Counted from the first letter of the stretch, positions 22,392 to 29,920 are shown. The stretch: DNA of 33,347 bases from Patescibacteria group bacterium (GCA_018830125.1 JAHJSY010000030.1:1-33347), one strand, 5' to 3'. The notes: generated by a model from the letters alone, not told the origin. Numbers and translations: made by a program.

Positions 22392-23200
22392 TAAGTATAT
22401 TTATCAACTAAGAGATCGTTACTGTCATAAAGAGAAATAGTATCGTGAAGTTCTTCTACGATATTTTTATTTATATAAATATACCAATATCTTGATAAAA
22501 AATCTTCATCTTTTGAGCTTCTTTTTAGGCAACCGCTATAAGTATAGTAATTTAAGATATACGAAACACATTTTGGATCAGTTGATATTTTGAAATCACT
22601 AGAATAATCAGGCATTTTGCAACTGCTTGATTTAATAATAAAATCTTGACAATAGGGGGTAAGACCAGGAAGGTCTTCTAACTTTGGAGCAGAGCAACGA
22701 GCAGAAAAAGAAGGGGATAGATTTTTTGATTTAGATAAATAACCAAAACATTTATCAGCTCTAAAGCTATCGCCTGTTTGTAGAGGATTAGTATCTCCTA
22801 CTAAATAGACAGTTAGCACTTCTTTAATGATAATACTTTGAGAAATAGTAAAAGTACCTTTTCTTGTTTTAATTTTAAGACCATTAAGATTAATTGGTTC
22901 TCCTTTGTACGGATTGACCCTTAATGTTATTACAGAGGGATTATATGTGTTTGCTTTTTGAAGACGAGAAATATTTACTTTACCTATATATGGAGAAACA
23001 GTTGGATTAACTGGTTCAGGAGTTTCAGTTTCTCTTTTGGGGTCGCTTATCGCTGAATAAGAATAGCTTTTTTCATCATCTGGTTTTGCCTCTTTGATTT
23101 TAGTATTGCCTAGAAAAAACTCCTTAGGCACATATTGATCCATAAGGGCATAAACGAAGACTATGGCTAAAATAATAACTATAAATAAAATAGCTTTCAT
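22388..23200 (-). CDS. Membrane-anchored lamin-tail-domain-like surface protein
   Basis: A 270-residue protein: an N-terminal hydrophobic anchor (about 3-20), a Pro/Glu-rich linker (ETETPEPVNPTVSP), then a beta-rich domain. IGKVNISRLQ...EPINLNGLKIKTRKGTFTI resembles the start of a lamin-tail domain, and DTISLYDSNDLLVDKYTY resembles its closing strands. The intervening part holds several cysteines (for example KCFGYL, YCQDF, KCVSYI, GCLKR), presumably disulfide-bonded outside the cell. I associate this arrangement with CPR surface proteins; function is unknown. It is convergent with the upstream gene (four-base overlap) and divergent from the gene at 23261. Confidence 0.55.
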   Translation of the reverse strand: MKAILFIVIILAIVFVYALMDQYVPKEFFLGNTKIKEAKPDDEKSYSYSAISDPKRETETPEPVNPTVSPYIGKVNISRLQKANTYNPSVITLRVNPYKGEPINLNGLKIKTRKGTFTISQSIIIKEVLTVYLVGDTNPLQTGDSFRADKCFGYLSKSKNLSPSFSARCSAPKLEDLPGLTPYCQDFIIKSSSCKMPDYSSDFKISTDPKCVSYILNYYTYSGCLKRSSKDEDFLSRYWYIYINKNIVEELHDTISLYDSNDLLVDKYTY

Positions 23201-23209
23201 GTTTCTAAT

Positions 23210-23238
23210 ACCATACCATTTTCTTTGAAAAAATTCAA
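23210..23238 (-). promoter_or_regulatory. Promoter of the lamin-tail-like gene (divergent)
   Basis: On the minus strand: TTGAAT (23238-23233), a 17-bp spacer and TATGGT (23215-23210), nine bases before the ATG at 23200. Its -35 shares the palindrome TTGAA-AAAA-TTCAA with the opposite promoter. Confidence 0.5.
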
Positions 23239-23252
23239 CAAAATGGTAGAAT
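23225..23252 (+). promoter_or_regulatory. Promoter of the CARDB/TSP3-like gene (leaderless)
   Basis: TTGAAA (23225-23230), a 16-bp spacer and TAGAAT (23247-23252) with an extended TGG. The ATG at 23261 lies eight bases after the -10. The arrangement is almost identical to that of lepB. Confidence 0.7.
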
Positions 23253-23260
23253 TTAATAAT

Positions 23261-24145
23261 ATGAAAAATAAGTTTTATATATTATTTATTTTGTTTTTAC
23301 TGTTTGCTGGAAGTGTTTATGCTACTACGGATCTTTCTATTTCTGTTTCGGATATTACTTTTTCTAAACTGGAACCAATAGAAGGGGACAGCATTCGTGT
23401 TTTTGCCAGAGTTTTTAATTTAGGAAATACCGATGCTTATGGTTTTGTGATATTTACGAGTGATAGTAAGGAAATAGCTGATCCCCAACCAATATCTGTT
23501 AAGGTTAATACTTACGACGATGTTTTTGTTGATTGGGTTGTTAATTCAGGAGCTCACGATATTAAAGCTGAAATTGTTAGTACTAATCCAAAGGATGGCG
23601 ATGATAGTAATAATATTGCAACTAAAACTAATTATTATGTTGATCTGGATACGGATAAAGATAGCATTGGAAATAAAAAGGATTTTGACGATGATGAAGA
23701 TGGTCTCTCTGATGAAGAAGAAATGGTTTCAGGGAGCAATCCGTTTAAAAAAGATACTGACGAAGATGGAATTGGAGATAAGCATGATGCGTTTCCTTTG
23801 AATTCAAGTGAATCTGAAGATGCCGATAAAGATGGAATAGGTAATAATTCCGACTTTGATGATGATAACGACGGAATTAATGATTTAGAAGATGATTTTC
23901 CATTTGATCCTAAAAGAGGGGAGAGATTTCCAGAAAACTCTGACAAAACAGAAGCTGAACCAAAAGTAGAAACTCCCAAAAGTACTAAGTCAGAAGATTC
24001 ATTTTTTTCGTCAATTCTAAAAAAAGCTCAAACTTCTACCATTATAGATACTTATTTATTTGACCCCAAAACTCTTATTGCTATTCATATTGTTGCAGCC
24101 ATATTAATCATAATCTTCTTTCTTTACCGTCGAAAGAGATTGTGA
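23261..24145 (+). CDS. Secreted, membrane-anchored CARDB plus calcium-repeat protein
   Basis: A 294-residue surface protein. A signal peptide (MKNKFYILFILFLLFAGSVYA) is followed by a CARDB-like Ig domain (SVSDITFSKLEPIEGDSI...VFNLGNTDAYGF). Next come acidic thrombospondin type 3-like repeats of D-x-D-x-DG-I/L-x-D type (DTDKDSIGNKKDFDDDEDGL, DTDEDGIGDKHDAFP, DADKDGIGNNSDFDDDNDGI), which bind calcium in known members. A linker and a C-terminal helix (IHIVAAILIIIFFLY) end in a basic anchor RRKRL. The in-frame start at 23225 lies inside the promoter, so 23261 is preferred. An adhesion or cell-surface role is inferred. Confidence 0.82.
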   Translation: MKNKFYILFILFLLFAGSVYATTDLSISVSDITFSKLEPIEGDSIRVFARVFNLGNTDAYGFVIFTSDSKEIADPQPISVKVNTYDDVFVDWVVNSGAHDIKAEIVSTNPKDGDDSNNIATKTNYYVDLDTDKDSIGNKKDFDDDEDGLSDEEEMVSGSNPFKKDTDEDGIGDKHDAFPLNSSESEDADKDGIGNNSDFDDDNDGINDLEDDFPFDPKRGERFPENSDKTEAEPKVETPKSTKSEDSFFSSILKKAQTSTIIDTYLFDPKTLIAIHIVAAILIIIFFLYRRKRL

Positions 24146-24151
24146 TATATT
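24123..24151 (+). promoter_or_regulatory. Promoter of tmk-thyA-folA-gatB (leaderless)
   Basis: TTTACC (24123-24128), a 17-bp spacer and TATATT (24146-24151). The tmk ATG begins six bases later, at 24158. Confidence 0.55.
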
Positions 24152-24157
24152 AAAACT

Positions 24158-24760
24158 ATGATTGATAATTTTTATTCGGGAAAATTTATTGTTATAGAAG
24201 GCTTAGACGGGTCTGGGCAGAGTACCCAGGTATCTCGTTTGGCTGAATTTTTAGGTTCAGAAACGGTTATTACAAAAGAACCAACTGGAGATTCTGAATC
24301 TGGAAGAAAGATAAGAAAAATATTAGGAGAACATATTGAAATAGATCCATCGGAATTCCAAAAGCTATATGTTCAAGATAGAAAGGAACATTTAGATAAT
24401 TTAATTATTCCTGCTCTAGAACAAGGCAAAATAGTTATTTCTGACAGATACTTTTTTTCAACCTTTGCTTTTGGAACTGCTCATGGATCTAATTTGGAGC
24501 AACTCATAGAGTTAAACAATAATTTCCTGTATCCCGATATAACCTTTCTTTTAAAAGTAAGTCCTGAAATTTGCATTAAAAGAATCGAAAAAAGAGGATC
24601 TCATAAAGATCTTTTTGAAAAAGAGGAGAAATTATCTAAAGTTTGGGATGTTTATAAAATACTTCCCTTGAGATTTAAAAATATACATGTAATTGATGGT
24701 GAACAGTCGGTCGAAGAAGTTTTTGAACAAATAAAATCAAAATATGAAACAATATATTGA
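24158..24760 (+). CDS. tmk: Thymidylate kinase
   Basis: Phosphorylates dTMP to dTDP. The 200 residues contain FIVIEGLDGSGQSTQ, VITKEPTGDSESGRKIR, the DR(Y/F) box VISDRYFFSTFAFG and the lid region KRIEKRGSHKDLFEK. The P-loop is odd: GLDGSGQST has Gln (Q21) where Walker A normally has Lys. The neighbours thyA (overlapping by 17 bases) and folA supply its substrate dTMP and recycle the folate, making a compact dTTP operon. Confidence 0.9.
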   Translation: MIDNFYSGKFIVIEGLDGSGQSTQVSRLAEFLGSETVITKEPTGDSESGRKIRKILGEHIEIDPSEFQKLYVQDRKEHLDNLIIPALEQGKIVISDRYFFSTFAFGTAHGSNLEQLIELNNNFLYPDITFLLKVSPEICIKRIEKRGSHKDLFEKEEKLSKVWDVYKILPLRFKNIHVIDGEQSVEEVFEQIKSKYETIY

Positions 24761-25568
24761 TGCTTTGAAATTAATAATGGAAAAGGGGATTGATCGGCCC
24801 GATAGAACGGGTATTGGTTCAAGGGCTTATTTTGGAATGCAAATGAGGTTTAATATGAAAGATGGTTTTCCAGCTGTTACCACTAAAAGGCTAGCCTTTA
24901 AATCGATGAAAGCCGAACTTTTATGGTTTTTGAGTGGAAGCAACGATGTCAAAAAACTTCAAGAGTTAGGTTCGCATATTTGGGACGGTAATGCCTATGC
25001 TGACTATTGGACGCCTAAGGCTAAATTTGATGGAGATGTCGGTCGTATTTATGGAGTTCAATGGCGTAAATGGAAATCTCCCTATTCAGAAGAACCAATT
25101 GATCAAATTGCCAATGTTATTAAGAAATTAAAGGAAAATCCTCATGACAGAAGAATAATTGTTAGTGCATGGAATCCGGCGGAAATAGATATGATGGCTT
25201 TGCCTCCATGTCATCTCCTTTTTCATTTTTTTTCTGTTAAAGGTAAGCTTTCTTTGCTTATGTATCAGCGTAGTTGTGATACATTTTTAGGTGTACCGTT
25301 TAATATTGCCTCTTATTCTTTACTTCTACATATGGTTGCTCAAGTAACGGAATTAGAACCATGGGAATTTATTCATACTCTTGGAGATGCTCATATTTAT
25401 TTAAATCACTTTGAGCAAGTAAAAGAACAAATCAAAAGAGAGCCGATGACTTTACCTAAATTGTGGCTTAATCCAGAGATTAAAAATATAGATGATTTTA
25501 AAATGGAAGATATTAAGCTAATTGATTATAATTATCATCCGCCAATTAAGGCGGAAATGGCAGTATGA
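24744..25568 (+). CDS. thyA: Thymidylate synthase (folate-dependent)
   Basis: Methylates dUMP to dTMP using methylene-tetrahydrofolate. The 274-residue protein is of normal length, with RPDRTGIGSRAYFG at the N-terminus, the catalytic Cys in MALPPCHLLFHF (C156), QRSCDTFLGVPFNIASYSLLLHM and DAHIYLNHFEQ. It overlaps tmk upstream and folA downstream (four bases, ATGA). Confidence 0.98.
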   Translation: MKQYIDALKLIMEKGIDRPDRTGIGSRAYFGMQMRFNMKDGFPAVTTKRLAFKSMKAELLWFLSGSNDVKKLQELGSHIWDGNAYADYWTPKAKFDGDVGRIYGVQWRKWKSPYSEEPIDQIANVIKKLKENPHDRRIIVSAWNPAEIDMMALPPCHLLFHFFSVKGKLSLLMYQRSCDTFLGVPFNIASYSLLLHMVAQVTELEPWEFIHTLGDAHIYLNHFEQVKEQIKREPMTLPKLWLNPEIKNIDDFKMEDIKLIDYNYHPPIKAEMAV

Positions 25569-26050
25569 TTATTTCAATAATAGCTGCGGTAGCAGACAAT
25601 ATGATAATTGGCAAAAACAATTCTTTGCCCTGGAGCTTACCAGCCGATTTAGAATATTTTAAAAAAAATACCCTTGGTAAGCCAGTTATCATGGGAGCTA
25701 AAACATTTCAATCAATCGGTAAGATTTTACCTGATAGAAAGAATATTATTTTAAGTTTTGATAAAGATTATAAAGTAGAAGGGTGTGCGACAGTAACTTC
25801 TATAGAAGATGCATTGAAAGAGGTGGGGGAAAATGAAGAAGTAATGATAGCCGGAGGAGCTTCTATTTATAAACAGTTTCTGCCATTGGCTAATAAGCTA
25901 TATTTAACATTTATTCATCACGACTTTGAAGGCGACACTTATTTTCCAGAATTTGATATTAATCAGTGGAAAGAAGTAAAAAGAATAGACAATGAAGCCG
26001 ATGAGAAAAATCCTTATTCTTATTCATTTGTAATTTTAGAAAAACTATGA
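25565..26050 (+). CDS. folA: Dihydrofolate reductase
   Basis: Reduces the dihydrofolate produced by ThyA back to tetrahydrofolate with NADPH. The 161 residues show IIAAVADNMIIGKNNSLPW, the acidic residue in LPADLEYFK, the cofactor-binding GKPVIMGAKTFQSIG, and VMIAGGASIYKQFLPLAN. Overlaps with thyA and gatB (four bases each) support one translationally coupled operon. Confidence 0.97.
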   Translation: MIISIIAAVADNMIIGKNNSLPWSLPADLEYFKKNTLGKPVIMGAKTFQSIGKILPDRKNIILSFDKDYKVEGCATVTSIEDALKEVGENEEVMIAGGASIYKQFLPLANKLYLTFIHHDFEGDTYFPEFDINQWKEVKRIDNEADEKNPYSYSFVILEKL

Positions 26051-27510
26051 GATATAAACCAACAATAGGATTAGAAATACATGTAGAATTAAAAACAAAA
26101 TCTAAAATGTTTTGTTCTTCTAAGAATGATCCTTTAGAGAAGAGGGCTAATTATAATATTTGTCCTATTTGTACTGCTCAGCCAGGAACTTTACCAGTTA
26201 TTAATCAAGAAGCAGTAAAAAAAGTAATTAAAACAGGTTGGGCCTTGAATTGTAAGATTGCCAAAGAATCAAAATTTGACAGAAAGAATTATTTTTATCC
26301 CGATTTGCCTAAGGGGTATCAGATTTCTCAATATGATAAACCGTTTTGCGAACAAGGTTATTTAGAAATTGACGGAGAAAAAATAAAGATAACTAGAATT
26401 CATTTAGAAGAAGACACAGGTAGACTAATACATAAAGGAAATAATTCGCTAGTTGATTTTAATAGGGCAGGGGTTCCTTTGATGGAGCTGGTTACGGAAC
26501 CAGATATAACTTCTGGCAATCAAGCTAGAAAATTTGCCGAAGAGTTAAGATTAATATTCAGATATTTGGATATATCTAACGCTGATATGGAAAAAGGGCA
26601 GATGAGAGTTGAGGTGAATATTAGTTTGTCTAAAAATGATAAATTAGGCACAAAGGTAGAAATCAAAAACTTAAATTCATTTAGGGCGGTTGAAAAATCT
26701 ATTGATTACGAGATTGAAAGACAGGCAGAAGTTTTAAATAGCGATAAGAAGATTATTCAAGAAACAAGAGGATGGAATGAGGTAAAAGGAGAAACCTTTA
26801 GTCAGAGAGAAAAGGAGGAAGCTCATGATTATAGGTATTTTCCAGAGCCAGATTTGCCAACGATGCATTTCACTAATAGTTTTGTTAAAGAAATTGCTTC
26901 TGAAATTCCAGAACTTCCTCAAGAAAAAAGAGATAGATTGATAAAAGAATATAATTTAAACAACCAAAATGTTGAAATATTTATTACCAATAAAGATTTG
27001 GGAGAATATTTTGAACAAGTGACATCTGAATTAAGAAATTGGGTTAAGGATTTAGAGCAAAAAGAAAAAGTAGGAGAGAAAGAATTCTTTAGATTAACTA
27101 AGATAGCCGTAAACTATATTTCAACAGATTTGCAAGGCCTTCTTGGTGGAATGTCTGTTGAAGATAAAAGATTTTTGATTAATCCGGAAAATTTTGCTGA
27201 ATTTATTGCCTTAATATATGAAGGAAAGATTTCATCTAAAATAGCCAAAACAGTTTTAGAAGAAATGTTTAAAAAGGGGATTGACCCCTCTCATATTATC
27301 GAAGAACAAAGTTTGTCTCAAATGAGTGATACAGATGAATTAGAAGATATTATCAAAGATGTTATTTCTAAAAATCCTAAACCAGTTGAAGATTATAAAG
27401 CAGGAAAAGAAAATGCTCTCCAATTTCTAGCTGGGCAAGTGATGTCAGCAACAAAGGGTCGTGCTAAACCAGATATCGTCCAACAACTCTTAAAGCAACT
27501 TTTGGAGTAA
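26047..27510 (+). CDS. gatB: Asp-tRNA(Asn)/Glu-tRNA(Gln) amidotransferase subunit B
   Basis: Subunit of GatCAB that binds the misacylated tRNA and activates its side chain. The 487 residues begin RYKPTIGLEIHVELKTKSKMFC and continue with CPICTAQPGTLPVIN, KNYFYPDLPKGYQISQYD, RAGVPLMELVTEPDI and EAHDYRYFPEPDLP. The C-terminal YqeY-like tail domain ends GRAKPDIVQQLLKQLLE. gatA and gatC are not in the window. The gene's last 47 bases overlap the convergent miaA on the opposite strand. Confidence 0.98.
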   Translation: MRYKPTIGLEIHVELKTKSKMFCSSKNDPLEKRANYNICPICTAQPGTLPVINQEAVKKVIKTGWALNCKIAKESKFDRKNYFYPDLPKGYQISQYDKPFCEQGYLEIDGEKIKITRIHLEEDTGRLIHKGNNSLVDFNRAGVPLMELVTEPDITSGNQARKFAEELRLIFRYLDISNADMEKGQMRVEVNISLSKNDKLGTKVEIKNLNSFRAVEKSIDYEIERQAEVLNSDKKIIQETRGWNEVKGETFSQREKEEAHDYRYFPEPDLPTMHFTNSFVKEIASEIPELPQEKRDRLIKEYNLNNQNVEIFITNKDLGEYFEQVTSELRNWVKDLEQKEKVGEKEFFRLTKIAVNYISTDLQGLLGGMSVEDKRFLINPENFAEFIALIYEGKISSKIAKTVLEEMFKKGIDPSHIIEEQSLSQMSDTDELEDIIKDVISKNPKPVEDYKAGKENALQFLAGQVMSATKGRAKPDIVQQLLKQLLE

Positions 27511-28360
27511 TCCAGTGGATGCGTTTGTCGCGTTTAAACCAGGTCATTTGGCGTTTGGCGTAATGTTCTATTTCTTTTTGTAGTCTTTCTATCATTTCTT
27601 GTTTGGATATTTTATTTTGAAGATAAAGGGCAATATACCTATATTCTAATCCAAATTCTTCTAAGCGTTTCCAAGAAACACCTCCGCCAGCCGGCGGATA
27701 TTTCAAAGCCTTAACTTCGGCTACCATGCCGTTTTTTAATCTTTTTAGTAATCGTTTATTGATTAAGGAGCTAAGCTCCTTTTTATCTTTTTTAACGCCC
27801 AATATTAAAACATCTGAATTTATGGGCTGTTTCTTTAATTCAAGAACGGGTTGCTTTGTTTTCAAAACAATTTCTACGGCTCTAATTAATCTTCTCGGAT
27901 TATCCCTTTCAATGTTTTTAGCTCTTTTGGGATCTATTTTTTTAAGCATTTTAAATAGCTCTGAAGTAGATTTCTTTTCTAGCTCTTTTCTTAATTTCCA
28001 ATCCGGTTTTACTTGGGGGAATATTAGACCATCTACAACAGCTTGAATATAGAAACCAGTTCCGCCAACTAAAAAGGGAAGCTTATTTCTTTTCTGGATA
28101 TCTTTTATTACCTTAAGAGTTTTCTTTCTATACTTAGCAACATCAAATCTTGTCTTTGGCGAAACGACATCTAATAAATAATGGGGGATACCTTGCATTT
28201 CTTTTTTGGTTACTTTTCCAGTTCCAATATCCATTCCCTTGTATACTTGTCTTGAATCAGCTGAAATAATTTCACCATTAAACTTCTTAGCTAATTTTAT
28301 AGATAAATCAGTTTTTCCTGAAGCCGTTGGTCCCAAAATTACAATTAGCTTATTTTTCAT
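27464..28360 (-). CDS. miaA: tRNA dimethylallyltransferase
   Basis: Adds an isopentenyl group to A37 of tRNAs reading U-starting codons. The 298 residues contain the P-loop ILGPTASGKTDLS, ISADSRQVYKGMDIGTGK, FLVGGTGFYIQAVVDG and RDNPRRLIRAVEI. Two palindromes are embedded, coding KKELSS (about 193-198) and YPPAGGG (about 221-227). The last residues, beyond HWI, are read antisense to gatB and look like a stop-codon drift. The start lies within the end of miaB, whose product acts next on the same base. Confidence 0.96.
   Translation of the reverse strand: MKNKLIVILGPTASGKTDLSIKLAKKFNGEIISADSRQVYKGMDIGTGKVTKKEMQGIPHYLLDVVSPKTRFDVAKYRKKTLKVIKDIQKRNKLPFLVGGTGFYIQAVVDGLIFPQVKPDWKLRKELEKKSTSELFKMLKKIDPKRAKNIERDNPRRLIRAVEIVLKTKQPVLELKKQPINSDVLILGVKKDKKELSSLINKRLLKRLKNGMVAEVKALKYPPAGGGVSWKRLEEFGLEYRYIALYLQNKISKQEMIERLQKEIEHYAKRQMTWFKRDKRIHWITPKVALRVVGRYLV
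27683..27698. repeat. GC-rich palindrome inside miaA (copy 2 of 3)
   Basis: TCCGCCAGCCGGCGGA. It belongs to the same family as 1084-1101 and 30423-30438, and on the coding strand it adds Pro-Pro-Ala-Gly-Gly. Confidence 0.75.
27765..27781. repeat. AAGGAGCTAAGCTCCTT palindrome inside miaA
   Basis: A perfect 8+1+8 palindrome of 17 bases coding KKELSS. A one-base variant lies in thrS (32831-32847) and a related one in comEC (12661-12677). Confidence 0.75.
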
Positions 28361-29345
28361 ATTTAGTTTCTTTTATGATGTTTTCTAAAACTTTCTCTCG
28401 GTGCTTTTTTTCTTTGGGTGAAATATCATCTTCAAATTTTTCAGCCACTGTTCCATAACGAGGGGAATATTTATTGATATAAGCTAAGCTAAATTTAATT
28501 TCTTTAAATAATTTGGCGGTGTTTTCAAACTGTTTTTCTGTTTCTCCGGGAAAACCAACAATGACATCTGTTGATAAATTAATGTCTGGAATTATTTTTC
28601 TAATTTTTTTAACCAAGTCCTTATACTGTTTAACAGTATAAGGCCTATTCATTTTTTTTAAAACTTCGTCATCTCCTGATTGAATAGGGAGGTTTAGATA
28701 GTTAGCTACTTTTTTACATTCTGCCATAGCTTTAATTAAATCATCTGAAAAATCTTTTGGATGAGATGAGGTAAATCTAATTAAAAATTTACCAGGAATA
28801 TTATTTATTTTTCTTAATAATTCTGGAAAAGGGATATCTGAATAGGAATTAACATTTTGACCTAATAGCCATATTTCTTTATACCCTCGTTTGATTAAAC
28901 TCTCAACTTCACAGATAATCTCTTTCGCTGGTCTTGATTTTTCTCTACCTCGAGTGTAGGGAACAACACAATAAGAACAAAAATTATTACAGCCAGTCAT
29001 TATGGGAATAACAGCCGAAGACTTTTCATCATGTTTTTGTTCAACTTTTTGAGTCAAGTCTTCTATATTGATAACTTCATCAAATAATTTTCTAAACTTA
29101 TTTCTATCCTTTTTTAAAATGCAGCCGGTTAATATTGTTTTAGTTTTTGAGTTTTTAAGTTTATTTATTATTCCATAAACTCTATCAACAGCTGATTGAC
29201 GAACAGAACACATATTAACAACAACTAAATTAGCTTTATTTATATCTAAAGCTGGCTTATAATTTTTACTTTCTAGAGCCGAAGCAATCTTCTTGCTATC
29301 TGCTTCATTCATCTGACAACCAAATGTAACAACAAAATACTTCAT
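28350..29345 (-). CDS. miaB: tRNA-2-methylthio-N6-dimethylallyladenosine synthase, TRAM-less
   Basis: Radical-SAM methylthiotransferase that converts i6A37 to ms2i6A37. The 331 residues start with the MTTase domain (VTFGCQMNEADS; NMCSVRQSA; TGCILKK), then the radical-SAM motif CNNFCSYCVVPYTRGREKSRP and LGQNVNSY. The ORF stops near KHREKVLENII, so the C-terminal TRAM RNA-binding domain found in longer MiaB proteins is missing. It is co-transcribed with miaA (11-base overlap). A 25-base perfect palindrome (28619-28643) codes the PYTVKQYKD region. Confidence 0.92.
   Translation of the reverse strand: MKYFVVTFGCQMNEADSKKIASALESKNYKPALDINKANLVVVNMCSVRQSAVDRVYGIINKLKNSKTKTILTGCILKKDRNKFRKLFDEVINIEDLTQKVEQKHDEKSSAVIPIMTGCNNFCSYCVVPYTRGREKSRPAKEIICEVESLIKRGYKEIWLLGQNVNSYSDIPFPELLRKINNIPGKFLIRFTSSHPKDFSDDLIKAMAECKKVANYLNLPIQSGDDEVLKKMNRPYTVKQYKDLVKKIRKIIPDINLSTDVIVGFPGETEKQFENTAKLFKEIKFSLAYINKYSPRYGTVAEKFEDDISPKEKKHREKVLENIIKETKYEK
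28619..28643. repeat. Perfect 25-base palindrome inside miaB
   Basis: The 12-base arm CCTTATACTGTT and its exact complement AACAGTATAAGG flank a single central T. The centre GTTTAAC fits the GYY-N-RRC core shared by other palindromes in the window. Confidence 0.85.
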
Positions 29346-29353
29346 AATTTATT

Positions 29354-29382
29354 ATTCTACAACAAAATCTTCTTATTTTCAA
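29354..29382 (-). promoter_or_regulatory. Promoter of miaB-miaA (leaderless)
   Basis: On the minus strand: TTGAAA (29382-29377), a 17-bp spacer and TAGAAT (29359-29354), eight bases before the miaB ATG at 29345. Confidence 0.68.
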
Positions 29383-29392
29383 TAATTTATAG

Positions 29393-29398
29393 TAGAAT
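29393..29398 (+). promoter_or_regulatory. -10 box of the broken PBECR-like gene
   Basis: TAGAAT six bases before the ATG at 29405. The -35 position (TTCTTA, 29370-29375) is poor, so the call rests on the recurring -10/ATG spacing. Confidence 0.4.
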
Positions 29399-29404
29399 TA
29401 GATT

Positions 29405-29847
29405 ATGGAATCAAAGATTTTATATAATCTCCACGAGAAATATATCAAAGGAACAGAAAAAGAAATTTTTGTTATAAATAAAAGAATATTGTTATGTCAT
29501 TTAACTTATGCAGTAAAACGTGGAGGAAGTTTTTCTGCGAATAACGTATATATTACTACAAAAGTTCTAAAACATGCTATGATAAAAAACCTGCTGAGCA
29601 GTATGATTTTATTATCCGAAATTTACATACAATAGTGAAATATCCAGATAGTATATATAAAAATAAAGACGGGAAGAGGGGAGACTTTTGCTTAGTTAAA
29701 GAATTGAAGAATAAAAAATACCTTTGCTCTATAGAAGACAAAGGCATGGGAGAAATAAGCATAGCAACTGCTTTCAGGACAGATGATAAATATCTAGGAA
29801 AATATGAACTTTTGTGGAGCTGGAAGGACGGCACTCCTTCATCGTAA
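29405..29847 (+). pseudogene. Frameshifted PBECR-like nuclease gene
   Basis: Two reading frames make one plausible protein. Frame 1 (from 29405) codes MESKILYNLHEKYIKGTEKE...VYITTKVLKH and would stop at 29635. Near 29573 the coding signal moves to another frame, which reads CYDKKPAEQYDFIIRNLHTI and runs without a stop through VKYPDSIYKNKDGKRGDF to WKDGTPSS (stop 29845-29847). Restoring one T after CAT (about 29574) would join KH to CYDKK. The strands ...GDFCLVKELKNKKYLCSIE resemble PBECR-type nucleases, like the gene at 5751. It could be decay, a sequencing or assembly error, or less likely recoding. Confidence 0.6.
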
Positions 29848-29920
29848 TGCTTTCGATACTATTGCTAGCCTAATCGCATTCCGCAGTAGAGCCGGTTTTC
29901 TGCATTTCAACTCCACAAAA
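29810..29920. other. Large stem-loop spanning the second PBECR-like gene's stop codon
   Basis: TTTTGTGGAG (29810-29819) pairs perfectly with CTCCACAAAA (29911-29920), and five more pairs follow after one mismatch. Inside are GAAGGA/TCCTTC (29823-29840) and GCAG/CTGC hairpins. The block is richer in G+C than its flanks and mirrors the one at 6187-6275 in position relative to its gene. The rest of the gap to 29987 holds only A-rich sequence and a TGTGGAAAA (29975-29983, DnaA-box-like on the minus strand). Confidence 0.5.

Noticed and set aside
23635-23979. 114-codon Ser-rich ORF antisense to the calcium-repeat gene
   Set aside because: It is the complement of Asp/Glu-rich codons (GAT/GAA read as Ser/Leu/Phe), a composition artefact without start signals.
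29560-29600. Programmed ribosomal frameshift in the 29405 gene
   Set aside because: No recognisable slippery heptamer with a downstream pseudoknot at the switch; a lost base is the simpler explanation.
29810-29920. Integron attC site at the stop of the PBECR-like gene (also considered for 6187-6275)
   Set aside because: The imperfect-hairpin layout fits, but the RYYYAAC/GTTRRRY core boxes are not present at the ends and no integrase is in the window.
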